A program made the translations under genes and the position numbers. Positions 57,882-64,000 of a DNA stretch of 64,000 bases are shown piece by piece; within the stretch, counting starts at the first letter, position 1; each line of letters starts with the position of its first letter. The stretch is taken from contig NZ_FXTJ01000002.1 in assembly GCF_900182545.1 (NCBI RefSeq), positions 558,001 through 622,000 on the forward strand, written 5' to 3'. Under the pieces are notes generated by a model. The model was not told where the DNA came from, searched no databases, and saw only the letters and a list, made by a program, of their open reading frames with translations. This DNA is from Geodermatophilus aquaeductus (GTDB lineage Bacteria; Actinomycetota; Actinomycetes; Mycobacteriales; Geodermatophilaceae).

Positions 57882-58690
57882 CGGGCGACCCGGGCCAGCT
57901 GCCGGGCCTGCGCCACCAGCCGGCCGGTGGAGTCCCAGATCCGGCACTCCTCGTCCGACCAGCCGCCGGCCACCTCCGTCGAGCGTGACTCGACGACGCA
58001 CCAGCCCGGCGCCGGCAGCCCGCGGACGAGCACCTGCAGCTGCACGGTGGGCGCCCAGCCCGGCTTACCGACCGCGAACGCGGTGGGCGGCAGCGCGTCG
58101 GCGAACAGCAACAGCGCCAGCGGGTCGGGGTCGCGGCCGTCGGCCAGCCGGATCCACGCGCGCAGCAGCCGCACGTCCGAGGGCCGGCCGAGCGTCCAGC
58201 CCGCCGTCGCCGGGTCCAGCCGGGTGTCGAGCTGCCGCGCCAGGCCGACCGCCGGGCCGCCCTCGCTCGTCCGGGTGGCCACGCACGCGTCGGGGCCGGG
58301 CAGCTCCGGCGCCGGGTTGACCGTGTAGTCGGCCCGGTCGGTGCCGAGGGTCGCCGTCGTCACCTGGACGGCGAGCGAGGGGCCGGCCGCGCCGCTGAGC
58401 AGGACCGTGGAGTGCGCCAGCGTCCGCCCGGCCGGGCCCGCGGTGACCGTGAGGTCGGCCGGCCCGCCCGGGGTGGCGCGCAGGTAGCTCGCCGACAGCG
58501 CCACCGGGTGCGGGTGGGGGCTGTCCAACAGCGCCGCCCGCGCGACGACGCCGAGCAGGTAGCCGCCGTTGAGGACGCCGTTGCCGACGTCCCAGCCCGG
58601 GTCGAGGTCGGCGCGGAAGCCACCTCCCTCGGTACGGGTGACGGCGGTGGCACGGTCGAAGGCGGAGATCTCGGCGTCGGTCTGCGGCAC
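57878..58690 (-). CDS. Acyl-CoA thioesterase-like (double hotdog) protein
   Basis: A 270-aa thioesterase-superfamily protein with two hotdog units. FRADLDPGWDVGNGVLNGGYLLGVVARAALLDSPHPHPVALSASYLRAT is the first, with the N-G-G turn; HSTVLLSGAAGPSLAVQVTTATL follows. RPSDVRLLRAWIRLADGRDPDPLALLLFADALPPTAF is the second, ending in PTVQLQVLVRGLPAPGWCVVESRSTEVAGGWSDEECRIWDSTGRLVAQARQL. It matches TesB-like/acyl-ACP thioesterase domains. GTG 58690 has CACCCT 7 nt upstream; the divergent aldo/keto reductase starts 29 bp away. Confidence 0.9.
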   Translation of the reverse strand: MPQTDAEISAFDRATAVTRTEGGGFRADLDPGWDVGNGVLNGGYLLGVVARAALLDSPHPHPVALSASYLRATPGGPADLTVTAGPAGRTLAHSTVLLSGAAGPSLAVQVTTATLGTDRADYTVNPAPELPGPDACVATRTSEGGPAVGLARQLDTRLDPATAGWTLGRPSDVRLLRAWIRLADGRDPDPLALLLFADALPPTAFAVGKPGWAPTVQLQVLVRGLPAPGWCVVESRSTEVAGGWSDEECRIWDSTGRLVAQARQLARVAR

Positions 58691-58697
58691 GCCCGAC

Positions 58698-58710
58698 AGG
58701 GTGCCAGGGT
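58698..58710. promoter_or_regulatory. Overlapping divergent leaderless promoters
   Basis: CACCCT (minus strand, 58703-58698) is 7 nt before GTG 58690, and CAGGGT (plus strand, 58705-58710) is 8 nt before GTG 58719. The hexamers are one base apart, inside a tandem CAGGGTGC repeat (58697-58712). The -35 regions must lie in the opposite genes. Confidence 0.55.
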
Positions 58711-58718
58711 GCTCAGGC

Positions 58719-59687
58719 GTGGAGTACACACACCTCGGACGCAGCGGTCTGTCGGTCTCGCGGCTGTGCCTCGGCACCATGAACTTCGGCTGGAAGACCG
58801 AGGAGGCACCCTCGCACGCGATCATGGACCGCGCCCACGCCGAGGGCGTCAACTTCTTCGACACCGCCAACGTCTACGGCTTCGAGGCCGGCAAGGGCCG
58901 CACCGAGGAGGTGCTCGGCACCTGGTTCGCGCAGGGCGCCGGCCGACGGGATCGCACGGTCCTGGCCACGAAGGTCTACGGCGGCATGTCCGACTGGCCC
59001 AACGACACCTTCCTGTCCGCCCGCAACATCGTGCGCGCGTGCGAGGCCTCGCTGCGGCGCCTGCAGACGGAGTGGATCGACCTCTACCAGTTCCACCACG
59101 TCGACCTCGCGACGCCGTGGGACGAGATCTGGCAGGCCTGCGAGACGCTCGTCGCCCAGGGCAAGGTGCTCTACGTCGGCTCGTCCAACCACGCCGCCTG
59201 GCAGCTCGCCGCGGCCAACGAGGCCGCCGCCCGCCGGCACTTCCTCGGCCTGGTGAGCGAGCAGTCGCACTACAACCTGCTCACCCGGCACGTCGAGCTG
59301 GAGGTGCTGCCGGCCGCGCGGCACTACGGCATCGGCGTCATCCCGTGGAGCCCGCTGGCGCAGGGGCTGCTGGCCGGCGTCCTCGGCGACCAGCAGGGCG
59401 ACCGCCGGCACGCCGACCGCAACCGCGACCGCATCGAGCAGCACCGCCCGGCGCTGCAGGCCTTCGAGGACGCCTGCCAGGACTGGGGCCTGGCCCCGGC
59501 CGACGTCGCGCTGGCCTGGCTGCTGCACCAGGACGGCGTCACCGCCCCCATCGTCGGCCCGCGCACGGTCGGGCAGTTCGAGGGCTCGCTGGCCGCGCTC
59601 GACGTCCAGCTGGAGCAGGCCCAGCTCGACCGCCTCGACGAGGTCTTCCCCGGCTTCAGGGCCGCCCCGATGGAGTACGCCTGGTGA
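58719..59687 (+). CDS. Aldo/keto reductase
   Basis: A 322-aa NADPH-dependent (beta/alpha)8-barrel reductase of the AKR12/13-like group. VEYTHLGRSGLSVSRLCLGTMNFGWKTEE, then VNFFDTANVYGFEAGKGRTEEVLGTW (catalytic Asp and Tyr in FDTANVYG), TVLATKVYGGMSDWPND (catalytic Lys), DLYQFHHVDLATPWDEIWQACETLVAQGKVLYVGSSNHAAWQL (His) and GVTAPIVGPRTVGQFEGSLAAL (NADP contact). Physiological substrate is unknown. Start GTG 58719 comes from the leaderless spacing to CAGGGT. Confidence 0.93.
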   Translation: MEYTHLGRSGLSVSRLCLGTMNFGWKTEEAPSHAIMDRAHAEGVNFFDTANVYGFEAGKGRTEEVLGTWFAQGAGRRDRTVLATKVYGGMSDWPNDTFLSARNIVRACEASLRRLQTEWIDLYQFHHVDLATPWDEIWQACETLVAQGKVLYVGSSNHAAWQLAAANEAAARRHFLGLVSEQSHYNLLTRHVELEVLPAARHYGIGVIPWSPLAQGLLAGVLGDQQGDRRHADRNRDRIEQHRPALQAFEDACQDWGLAPADVALAWLLHQDGVTAPIVGPRTVGQFEGSLAALDVQLEQAQLDRLDEVFPGFRAAPMEYAW

Positions 59688-59704
59688 CGGCGGAGAGCCC
59701 GTCG

Positions 59705-60640
59705 TCACGGAGGGTCGTTCACGAAGCGGAACTGCAGCCGCACCGAGTCGTCCATGGGCACCACCAGGGTGGAGTTGCTGGCGTCCCACGTCTCGGGGAC
59801 GAGGAACAGCCGGTCCTCGCCCTGGATCAGCAACCGCAGGTCGCGGTACCGGTAGCGGAACGTCTGCCCCTCGTTCGGCGGTAGCGCCGACTCGCGGACC
59901 CCGTACGAGGTGAGGTTCAGCCGCTCGGTGGTGTCGAGGATGACGGCCGGGAGGCGGTCCAGGTGCCGCGCCACCTCTCGCGCCGCGCCCCGGCCGGACC
60001 ACTCCGCGAAGGTCGCCGTCGCCCAGAAGACGCTGACCACCAGGAGCACGGAGAGGACGACGGTCACCAGCCCCGACGGCGGCTGCCCCGGCTCCAACGA
60101 CCGTGCGATCCGCCGTCCGTAGAGCGCGAGCCCGGTGCCGGCCGCCATGAGCAGCGGCGTCACGAGGGTGTAGTACGCCCAGTCACCCCACAACGGGAAG
60201 GCGAGGAGGAGCAGGACACCGACGAGCAGCAGAGCGTCTCCGGCGAGGACGACGGCGCGCGCTCTCCGGCTCCCCCGCTGCACGCGCTGCCGCCCGGTCG
60301 CCGCGACCTTCGGATCGGCGTCCTTCGCTTCGGTGAGAGCGGCCTGCACCCGGCGGTGCACCCGCTCGTGGACGACCGCGACGACGACGGCCAGGAGCGC
60401 CAGGACCAGCAGCGGGGTCAGCAGCGGCTCCGGGCTGCGCATGACGTAGTCCTGCGTGCTCAACCCGATCGTGTCGACGTCGACGCCGAAGTACAGGTAC
60501 CGCGCCCGCGAGGAGGCGTAGCCGAAGTAGAAGAGCAGCGCGGTCAGGACGCTGAGCGGCGCGACGACCTGAGCCACCGATCCCGCGACCTGCCCGAACC
60601 GGCCGAGGGCCGTGGCCGGGTCGGGCGGCGGGGAGGTCAT
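59705..60640 (-). CDS. Membrane protein of unknown function, partner of a Pro-rich lipoprotein
   Basis: A 311-aa membrane protein. The N-terminus is soluble, followed by a helix (VAPLSVLTALLFYFGYASS), a conserved motif RARYLYFGVDVDTIGLSTQDYVMRSPEPLL, a second helix, a basic 40-residue cytosolic loop, two or three more helices and a large C-terminal outer domain (about 90 residues, rich in Leu/Arg/Phe) that ends in RFVNDPP. I do not recognise a Pfam family with certainty, but the YLYFGVD-x-x-TIGLSTQDY motif recurs in actinobacterial proteins. It overlaps the lipoprotein gene stop by 4 bp (ATGA), so the two are co-translated. Confidence 0.75.
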   Translation of the reverse strand: MTSPPPDPATALGRFGQVAGSVAQVVAPLSVLTALLFYFGYASSRARYLYFGVDVDTIGLSTQDYVMRSPEPLLTPLLVLALLAVVVAVVHERVHRRVQAALTEAKDADPKVAATGRQRVQRGSRRARAVVLAGDALLLVGVLLLLAFPLWGDWAYYTLVTPLLMAAGTGLALYGRRIARSLEPGQPPSGLVTVVLSVLLVVSVFWATATFAEWSGRGAAREVARHLDRLPAVILDTTERLNLTSYGVRESALPPNEGQTFRYRYRDLRLLIQGEDRLFLVPETWDASNSTLVVPMDDSVRLQFRFVNDPP

Positions 60641-61623
60641 TCCCCCGGCTCAGGCGGGTCGAGTGGGATGTCCTGGTCGTCGGTCTCGATGCCGACCGCC
60701 AACTCGTCGCACTCCGCCTTCGACATCCCCGGGCACTCCACACGGCCGTCGAGTGACAGCGTGGAGTCCGGCTCCTCGACCACGTCCCCACCCTCAGGAA
60801 CGTCGCTGCCCACATAGCTCACGGCGACGACGCAGACGGCCGCGTCCTCGTTGTCGGCGGTGAAGACGAACCCCGGCACGCACGGCTTGCCCCCGGAGCA
60901 CCCGCCCTCTTGCACGTCCCACAGGTCCGAGGAGGTGGAGGCACCGGTGACCGTGATCGTCACTCCGGATGGGATGGCGGACGATTCCGTCGCGTCGCCT
61001 CCCAGGTAGTTCACGACCACACATTGGTCGGCATCGCTGCCTTCAGGGTCGTCGTCGCCTCCACCGATCGGCAGTCCGACCGCTTCGACCTCAGGCTTCT
61101 CCTCTGCCGGCGGCTCCGGGGCCTCCGGGCCTGTCTGCTCGGGCGGCGGTGGCGGCGCTCCCGGCTCGGGCGGGGGCTCCGCTGGCGCAGGCGGTTGCGG
61201 AGGCGCTGGAGGCGGCGGTGCCGGGGGATCCGGGGTGCTCGGCGGGGGTGCCGGCGAGTCCGGTGTGCTCGGCGGGTCGACGGGGGGCGCAGGTGCCGGG
61301 GAACCAGGTCCGGACGGCGGGTCCGCCGGAGCCTCGGGTGCTGGAGAGCCCGGGTCCTCCGGGGGGTCACCCGGCGGCGGCGCCGGGGAGTCCGGATCCT
61401 CCGGGGAGTCACCCGCCGGTGGCGCCGGGGAGTCGGGTCCGGTCGGCGGGTCCGCCGGCGACTCGGGTGACGGTCCGGTCGGACCCGGTGCGGGAACCGG
61501 TTCGACCGACGTCGTGGGGGCGGGCGCGGCTCCTGCGTCGCCGTCGTCCCCACCGCCGCAGCCGGCGACGGCCACCAGCACCACCGCAGCCCCGGACACC
61601 AGCCTGATGCGCGACCTCGACAT
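60637..61623 (-). CDS. Proline-rich lipoprotein
   Basis: A 328-aa exported lipoprotein. A short signal peptide (RIRLVSGAAVVLVAVAG) ends at the lipobox AGC around residue 22. Residues 33-175 are a Pro/Ser/Glu/Gly low-complexity spacer of repeated PxxPDSPAPP-type units, long enough to span the cell wall. A compact C-terminal domain (about 185-310) carries five or six Cys in pairs (DQCVVVNY, GGCSGGKPCVPGF, AAVCVVAV, RVECPGMSKAECDEL), probably disulfide-bonded. No family recognised. ATG 61623 has SD GAGGTGA. Translationally coupled to the downstream membrane protein. Confidence 0.85.
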   Translation of the reverse strand: MSRSRIRLVSGAAVVLVAVAGCGGGDDGDAGAAPAPTTSVEPVPAPGPTGPSPESPADPPTGPDSPAPPAGDSPEDPDSPAPPPGDPPEDPGSPAPEAPADPPSGPGSPAPAPPVDPPSTPDSPAPPPSTPDPPAPPPPAPPQPPAPAEPPPEPGAPPPPPEQTGPEAPEPPAEEKPEVEAVGLPIGGGDDDPEGSDADQCVVVNYLGGDATESSAIPSGVTITVTGASTSSDLWDVQEGGCSGGKPCVPGFVFTADNEDAAVCVVAVSYVGSDVPEGGDVVEEPDSTLSLDGRVECPGMSKAECDELAVGIETDDQDIPLDPPEPGE

Positions 61624-61837
61624 GCGATCACCTCGGCCGTAGCCGCCGCACTCCTGTCGGAGCACCGGCCCGGCGGCCGACGCCCAGGGCGTGCGGATCC
61701 CCGGCCTCGAGCGCCGTGTTCTCGCGGACGAGACCGTCCATGTTGCGAGCGGGACCACGCTAGGGACGCGCCTGGTCGGGCGCAACACTCGGTACGCCAC
61801 CGGTGACGGTGCGGTGACGCCAAGCCCCCGGTGGAGG

Positions 61838-62413
61838 TCAGGCCCGCGCCGAGGGAGCACGCGTGGTGAAGGTGGCGACCACCGTGTGCCGGCCGGCGGT
61901 GCTGCGCACCAGCGTCACCTCGCGCAGCGGCCAGTCCGGCCCGCGGTAGCCGCCCAGCCGCTCGGGCAGGTCGCCGTCGGCAGGCCGGCGCGGGTGCCAG
62001 CGGCCGAGGGTCAGGTGCGGGCGGAACGGCCGGTCCTCCACCGGCAGCCCCAGCCCGCGAGCGGCCTCGGCCAGCCTGCCGGCCAGCCCGGTGAGGACGG
62101 CGACGTCGCCGTCGAGGCCGGCCCAGCACACCTGCGGGCGGCGCCGCGGGCCGAACCGCCCGGCACCGGCCAGGCGCAGGGTCGCCGGCGGCGTCGGCGC
62201 GACGGCGTCCCCGACGGCGGCGGTGAGGCCGGGCAGCAGCCCGGGCGGCACGGCGCCGAGGAAGAGCAGGGTGAGGTGCCAGCGCGCCGGGTCGCCCCAG
62301 CGCGGGGCACCCGGCGCCCCGCGCAGTGGCTCGAGGGCCGCCGCCAGGTCGGCACGGGCCGGTGCGGGCGGGGCCACCGCGACGAACAGCCGCAGCGGCG
62401 CCAGCTCGCTCAG
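61838..62413 (-). CDS. thpR: RNA 2',3'-cyclic phosphodiesterase ThpR (2'-5' RNA ligase family), probable CTG start
   Basis: A 191-aa two-histidine phosphoesterase: LRLFVAVAPPAPARADLAAALEPLRG, then WHLTLLFLGAVPPG (first H-x-T-x), and DRPFRPHLTLGRW (second H-x-T-x), with a C-terminal VTLVRSTAGRHTVVATF. It opens 2',3'-cyclic phosphates in the bacterial group. There is no usable ATG, GTG or TTG in frame; the CTG at 62413 (LSELAPLRLF) overlaps the upstream gene stop as CTGA and is the best start, giving the expected length. No strong SD. The upstream gene is a small membrane protein. Confidence 0.85.
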   Translation of the reverse strand: MSELAPLRLFVAVAPPAPARADLAAALEPLRGAPGAPRWGDPARWHLTLLFLGAVPPGLLPGLTAAVGDAVAPTPPATLRLAGAGRFGPRRRPQVCWAGLDGDVAVLTGLAGRLAEAARGLGLPVEDRPFRPHLTLGRWHPRRPADGDLPERLGGYRGPDWPLREVTLVRSTAGRHTVVATFTTRAPSARA

Positions 62414-62820
62414 CGCACCACCAGGCCGGCGTCGGACAGCGCCGTCTGCAGGCGCAGCCGCTCGACGTCGCGGGCGAAGCCGTGCGGCACGGTGCCCAGC
62501 GCGTGCGGCAGGGCCAGCAGCGCGGCGGCCTCGGTGAGGACGTCGTCGTAGGCGGCCTGCAGCCCGCGGCGGCGCACCTGGGGCGCGCCGGCCGGCACCG
62601 TGTCGAGCTGGCGGCCCAGCCGGCGCACGTCGGCGGCGACGGCCTCCACCGGCCGGGGCGCGGCGGGCGCGGGCACGTCCCCCTCGCGGGCTCGGCGGCG
62701 GGCGCGGAGGTCGAGCACGAGCTGCCCGGAGAAGAGGCGGAACAGCAGGCCGAGCGCGGCGAAGGCGCCGACGAGCATCGCGGTGATGCCGGCGAGCTGG
62801 AGCAGGGCGGAGGTCATCAT
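62410..62820 (-). CDS. Small membrane-anchored protein of unknown function
   Basis: A 136-aa protein with one or two N-terminal membrane segments (ALLQLAGITAMLVGAFAALGLLFRLF), then a basic stretch (LDLRARRRAREGD) and a soluble helical domain: PVEAVAADVRRLGRQLDTVPAGAPQVRRRGLQAAYDDVLTEAAALLALPHALGTVPHGFARDVERLRLQTALSDAGL. No family name is certain, though similar single-pass proteins occur in actinobacteria. Two adjacent ATGs (62820, 62817) follow an SD GGAG. ThpR is translationally coupled at its stop. Confidence 0.75.
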   Translation of the reverse strand: MMTSALLQLAGITAMLVGAFAALGLLFRLFSGQLVLDLRARRRAREGDVPAPAAPRPVEAVAADVRRLGRQLDTVPAGAPQVRRRGLQAAYDDVLTEAAALLALPHALGTVPHGFARDVERLRLQTALSDAGLVVR

Positions 62821-62888
62821 CGGCACTCCGTGGGAGCGGGGTGGCCGCGACGGTACGTGCCGGCACGGGCCGCCGCCAGATGTGCCGG

Positions 62889-64000
62889 TCAGCGCCCCGC
62901 GGCCTGCTCCCCGCGGACCTCGCCGACGTGCAGCAGCAGCCGCGGCGGGACGACGTGGGCCTCCAGCCGCACCCGCCGTCCGCGGGCGAGCCACAGCCCG
63001 GCGAGGGCACCGGCCACGACGACGACCGCCCCGCCGAGGATGAGCCCCCACGGCGCCCCGAGGTGCTCGGAGACCCAGCCGATGAGCGGCGCGCCCAGCG
63101 GCGTGCCACCCATGAAGCACATGAAGTACAGCGCCATCACCCGGCCGCGCATCTGGGGGTCGGCGCCGAGCTGCACGAAGCTGTTGTTGGCCACGCTGAA
63201 GACCAGCGCCGCCGCGCCGGTGGGCACCAGCAGGACGGCGAAGGGCAGGAACCCCGTCGTCAGCCCGCACGCCACGGTGAGCAGGCCGAAGAGCACCGCC
63301 GAGGTGACCAGGAAGCGCTGCCGCGGGCGGGCGCTGCGCCGGGTGGACAGGAACGCCCCGGTCAGCGACCCGACGGCGAACGTCGTCGACAGCAGCCCGA
63401 ACGCCTCGGCGCCGAGGTCGAAGACCTCGCGGGCCATGAGCGCGATCGTGACCTGGAAGTTGAACCCGAAGGTGCCGATGACGAAGGCCAGCACCATCGC
63501 CAGCCGCAGGTCGGGCCGCGCCCAGGTGTAGGCCAGTCCCGCGCGCAGCTGGCCACGGGCGCGCGCCACCGGCTCGCTGCGCCGCAGCTCCTCCGGCCGC
63601 ATGAGCAGCAGCGCGGCGATGGTGAACGCGAAGCTCCCGGAGTTGACCAGGAACGCCGGCGCGGTGTCCCCGCCGGAGGCGCCGATGAGCAGCCCGGCCA
63701 GCGCCGGGCCGACCAGCCGCGCGCCGTTGAAGATCGTCGAGTTCAGCCCGACGGCGTTGGCCAGCAGGTCGCCGCCGACCAACTCCGAGACGAACGCCTG
63801 GCGCACCGGGACGTCGATCGCCGAGACCGACCCCAGGCCCGCGGCCAGCACGAACACGTGCCACAGCGCGACGGTGCCGGTGGCCACGAGCAGACCGAGG
63901 CCGACGGCGAGCAGCCCCATGAGCACCTGGGTGACGACGAGGACGCGGCGCTTGTCGTAGCGGTCGGCCAGGACGCCGCCGTACATGCTCAGCAGCAGCG
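62889..64000 (-). CDS. MFS transporter, truncated by window edge
   Basis: The visible 370 residues are the C-terminal part of an MFS transporter of the EntS/MFS_3 type; the N-terminus lies beyond the right edge. MYGGVLADRYDKRRVLVVTQVLMGL contains motif A (G-x-L-A-D-R-x-x-K/R-R), and IDVPVRQAFVSELVGGDLLANAVGLNSTIFNGARLVGPALAGLLIG and MRGRVMALYFMCFMGGTPLGAPLIGW match the 45.6-kb paralogue. Substrate unknown. Confidence 0.9.
   Translation of the reverse strand, partial: LLLSMYGGVLADRYDKRRVLVVTQVLMGLLAVGLGLLVATGTVALWHVFVLAAGLGSVSAIDVPVRQAFVSELVGGDLLANAVGLNSTIFNGARLVGPALAGLLIGASGGDTAPAFLVNSGSFAFTIAALLLMRPEELRRSEPVARARGQLRAGLAYTWARPDLRLAMVLAFVIGTFGFNFQVTIALMAREVFDLGAEAFGLLSTTFAVGSLTGAFLSTRRSARPRQRFLVTSAVLFGLLTVACGLTTGFLPFAVLLVPTGAAALVFSVANNSFVQLGADPQMRGRVMALYFMCFMGGTPLGAPLIGWVSEHLGAPWGLILGGAVVVVAGALAGLWLARGRRVRLEAHVVPPRLLLHVGEVRGEQAAGR

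Noticed and set aside
61200-61500. Repeats in the lipoprotein gene as a tandem DNA repeat element
   Set aside because: They are codon-level Pro-rich repeats in a gene with signal peptide and lipobox, so coding explains them.

Overview
The window is high-GC actinobacterial chromosome, densely packed, with GTG starts as common as ATG and third codon positions almost all G or C. Gene content and order point to the Actinomycetia: SepH, a GlpR/SepX-type receptor, protein O-mannosyltransferase, FprA, UdgX and a Ruc-like chaperone. The overall flavour (DUF559/AbiEi-like N-terminus at the left edge, very high GC) suggests Geodermatophilaceae (Blastococcus, Geodermatophilus or Modestobacter); that family call is inference. 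There is no phage, IS element, CRISPR array or origin.

Layout. 0-3 kb: an edge-truncated AbiEi-like gene and the divergent pair rsmI / protein mannosyltransferase. 3-5.4 kb: an MFS exporter and a PPK2-like protein lacking the Walker A lysine. 5.5-10.2 kb: tRNA-Ala and the galU - glp (MoeA-like) - rimJ-like - glpR cell-division block, divergent from 5-FCL. From memory this matches M. tuberculosis Rv0992c-Rv0996. 10.2-19.6 kb: an accessory block (MatC-type permease, CaiB CoA-transferase, fused carboxyltransferase, luciferase-like oxidoreductase, DUF1801, MarR, alpha-oxoamine synthase, MBL hydrolase, methyltransferase) separating 5-FCL from its usual neighbour, the FmdB/Ruc-like gene at 19.8 kb, which carries a CIRCE-like operator. 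20-26.8 kb: SAF protein, MscL, YbaK-like deacylase, VOC and hotdog proteins, then a Sir2 - small protein - glycosylase/PUA-like fusion operon, SRPBCC, alpha/beta hydrolase, tRNA-Arg. 27-31.7 kb: ArsR-AHSA1-SRPBCC operon with a tandem-repeat operator, hydrolase, enoyl-CoA hydratase/TetR with a clear palindromic operator, small GNAT. 31.7-45.6 kb: photolyase/Nei repair pair, FprA, IMPase-like, GT2, PEP carboxylase, SMP-30, Sel1/TPR, Nat-type ABC exporter, UdgX. 45.5-54 kb: MFS, PdxH, citrate synthase, SerC, M42 peptidase, SepH, YflT stress protein with a sigma-B-type promoter, TrmH-family methyltransferase. 54-64 kb: FAD oxidoreductase, YhgE-like permease, ABC exporter with its own TetR, thioesterase, aldo/keto reductase, a lipoprotein/membrane-protein pair, ThpR and a truncated MFS gene.

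Two themes stand out. Most genes without a Shine-Dalgarno have an nAnnnT hexamer 6-8 nt before the start codon, implying widespread leaderless transcription. Convergent gene pairs are often closed by long perfect hairpins without U-tracts. Three cell-division loci (glp, glpR, sepH) and several DNA-repair genes (photolyase, Nei, UdgX, the glycosylase/PUA-like fusion) lie in the window. The less-described candidates are the glycosylase/PUA-like fusion operon, the PPK2-like pseudoenzyme, the lipoprotein/membrane pair and the MatC-CaiB-carboxyltransferase block. All functional calls come from reading motifs by eye; no database search was run.
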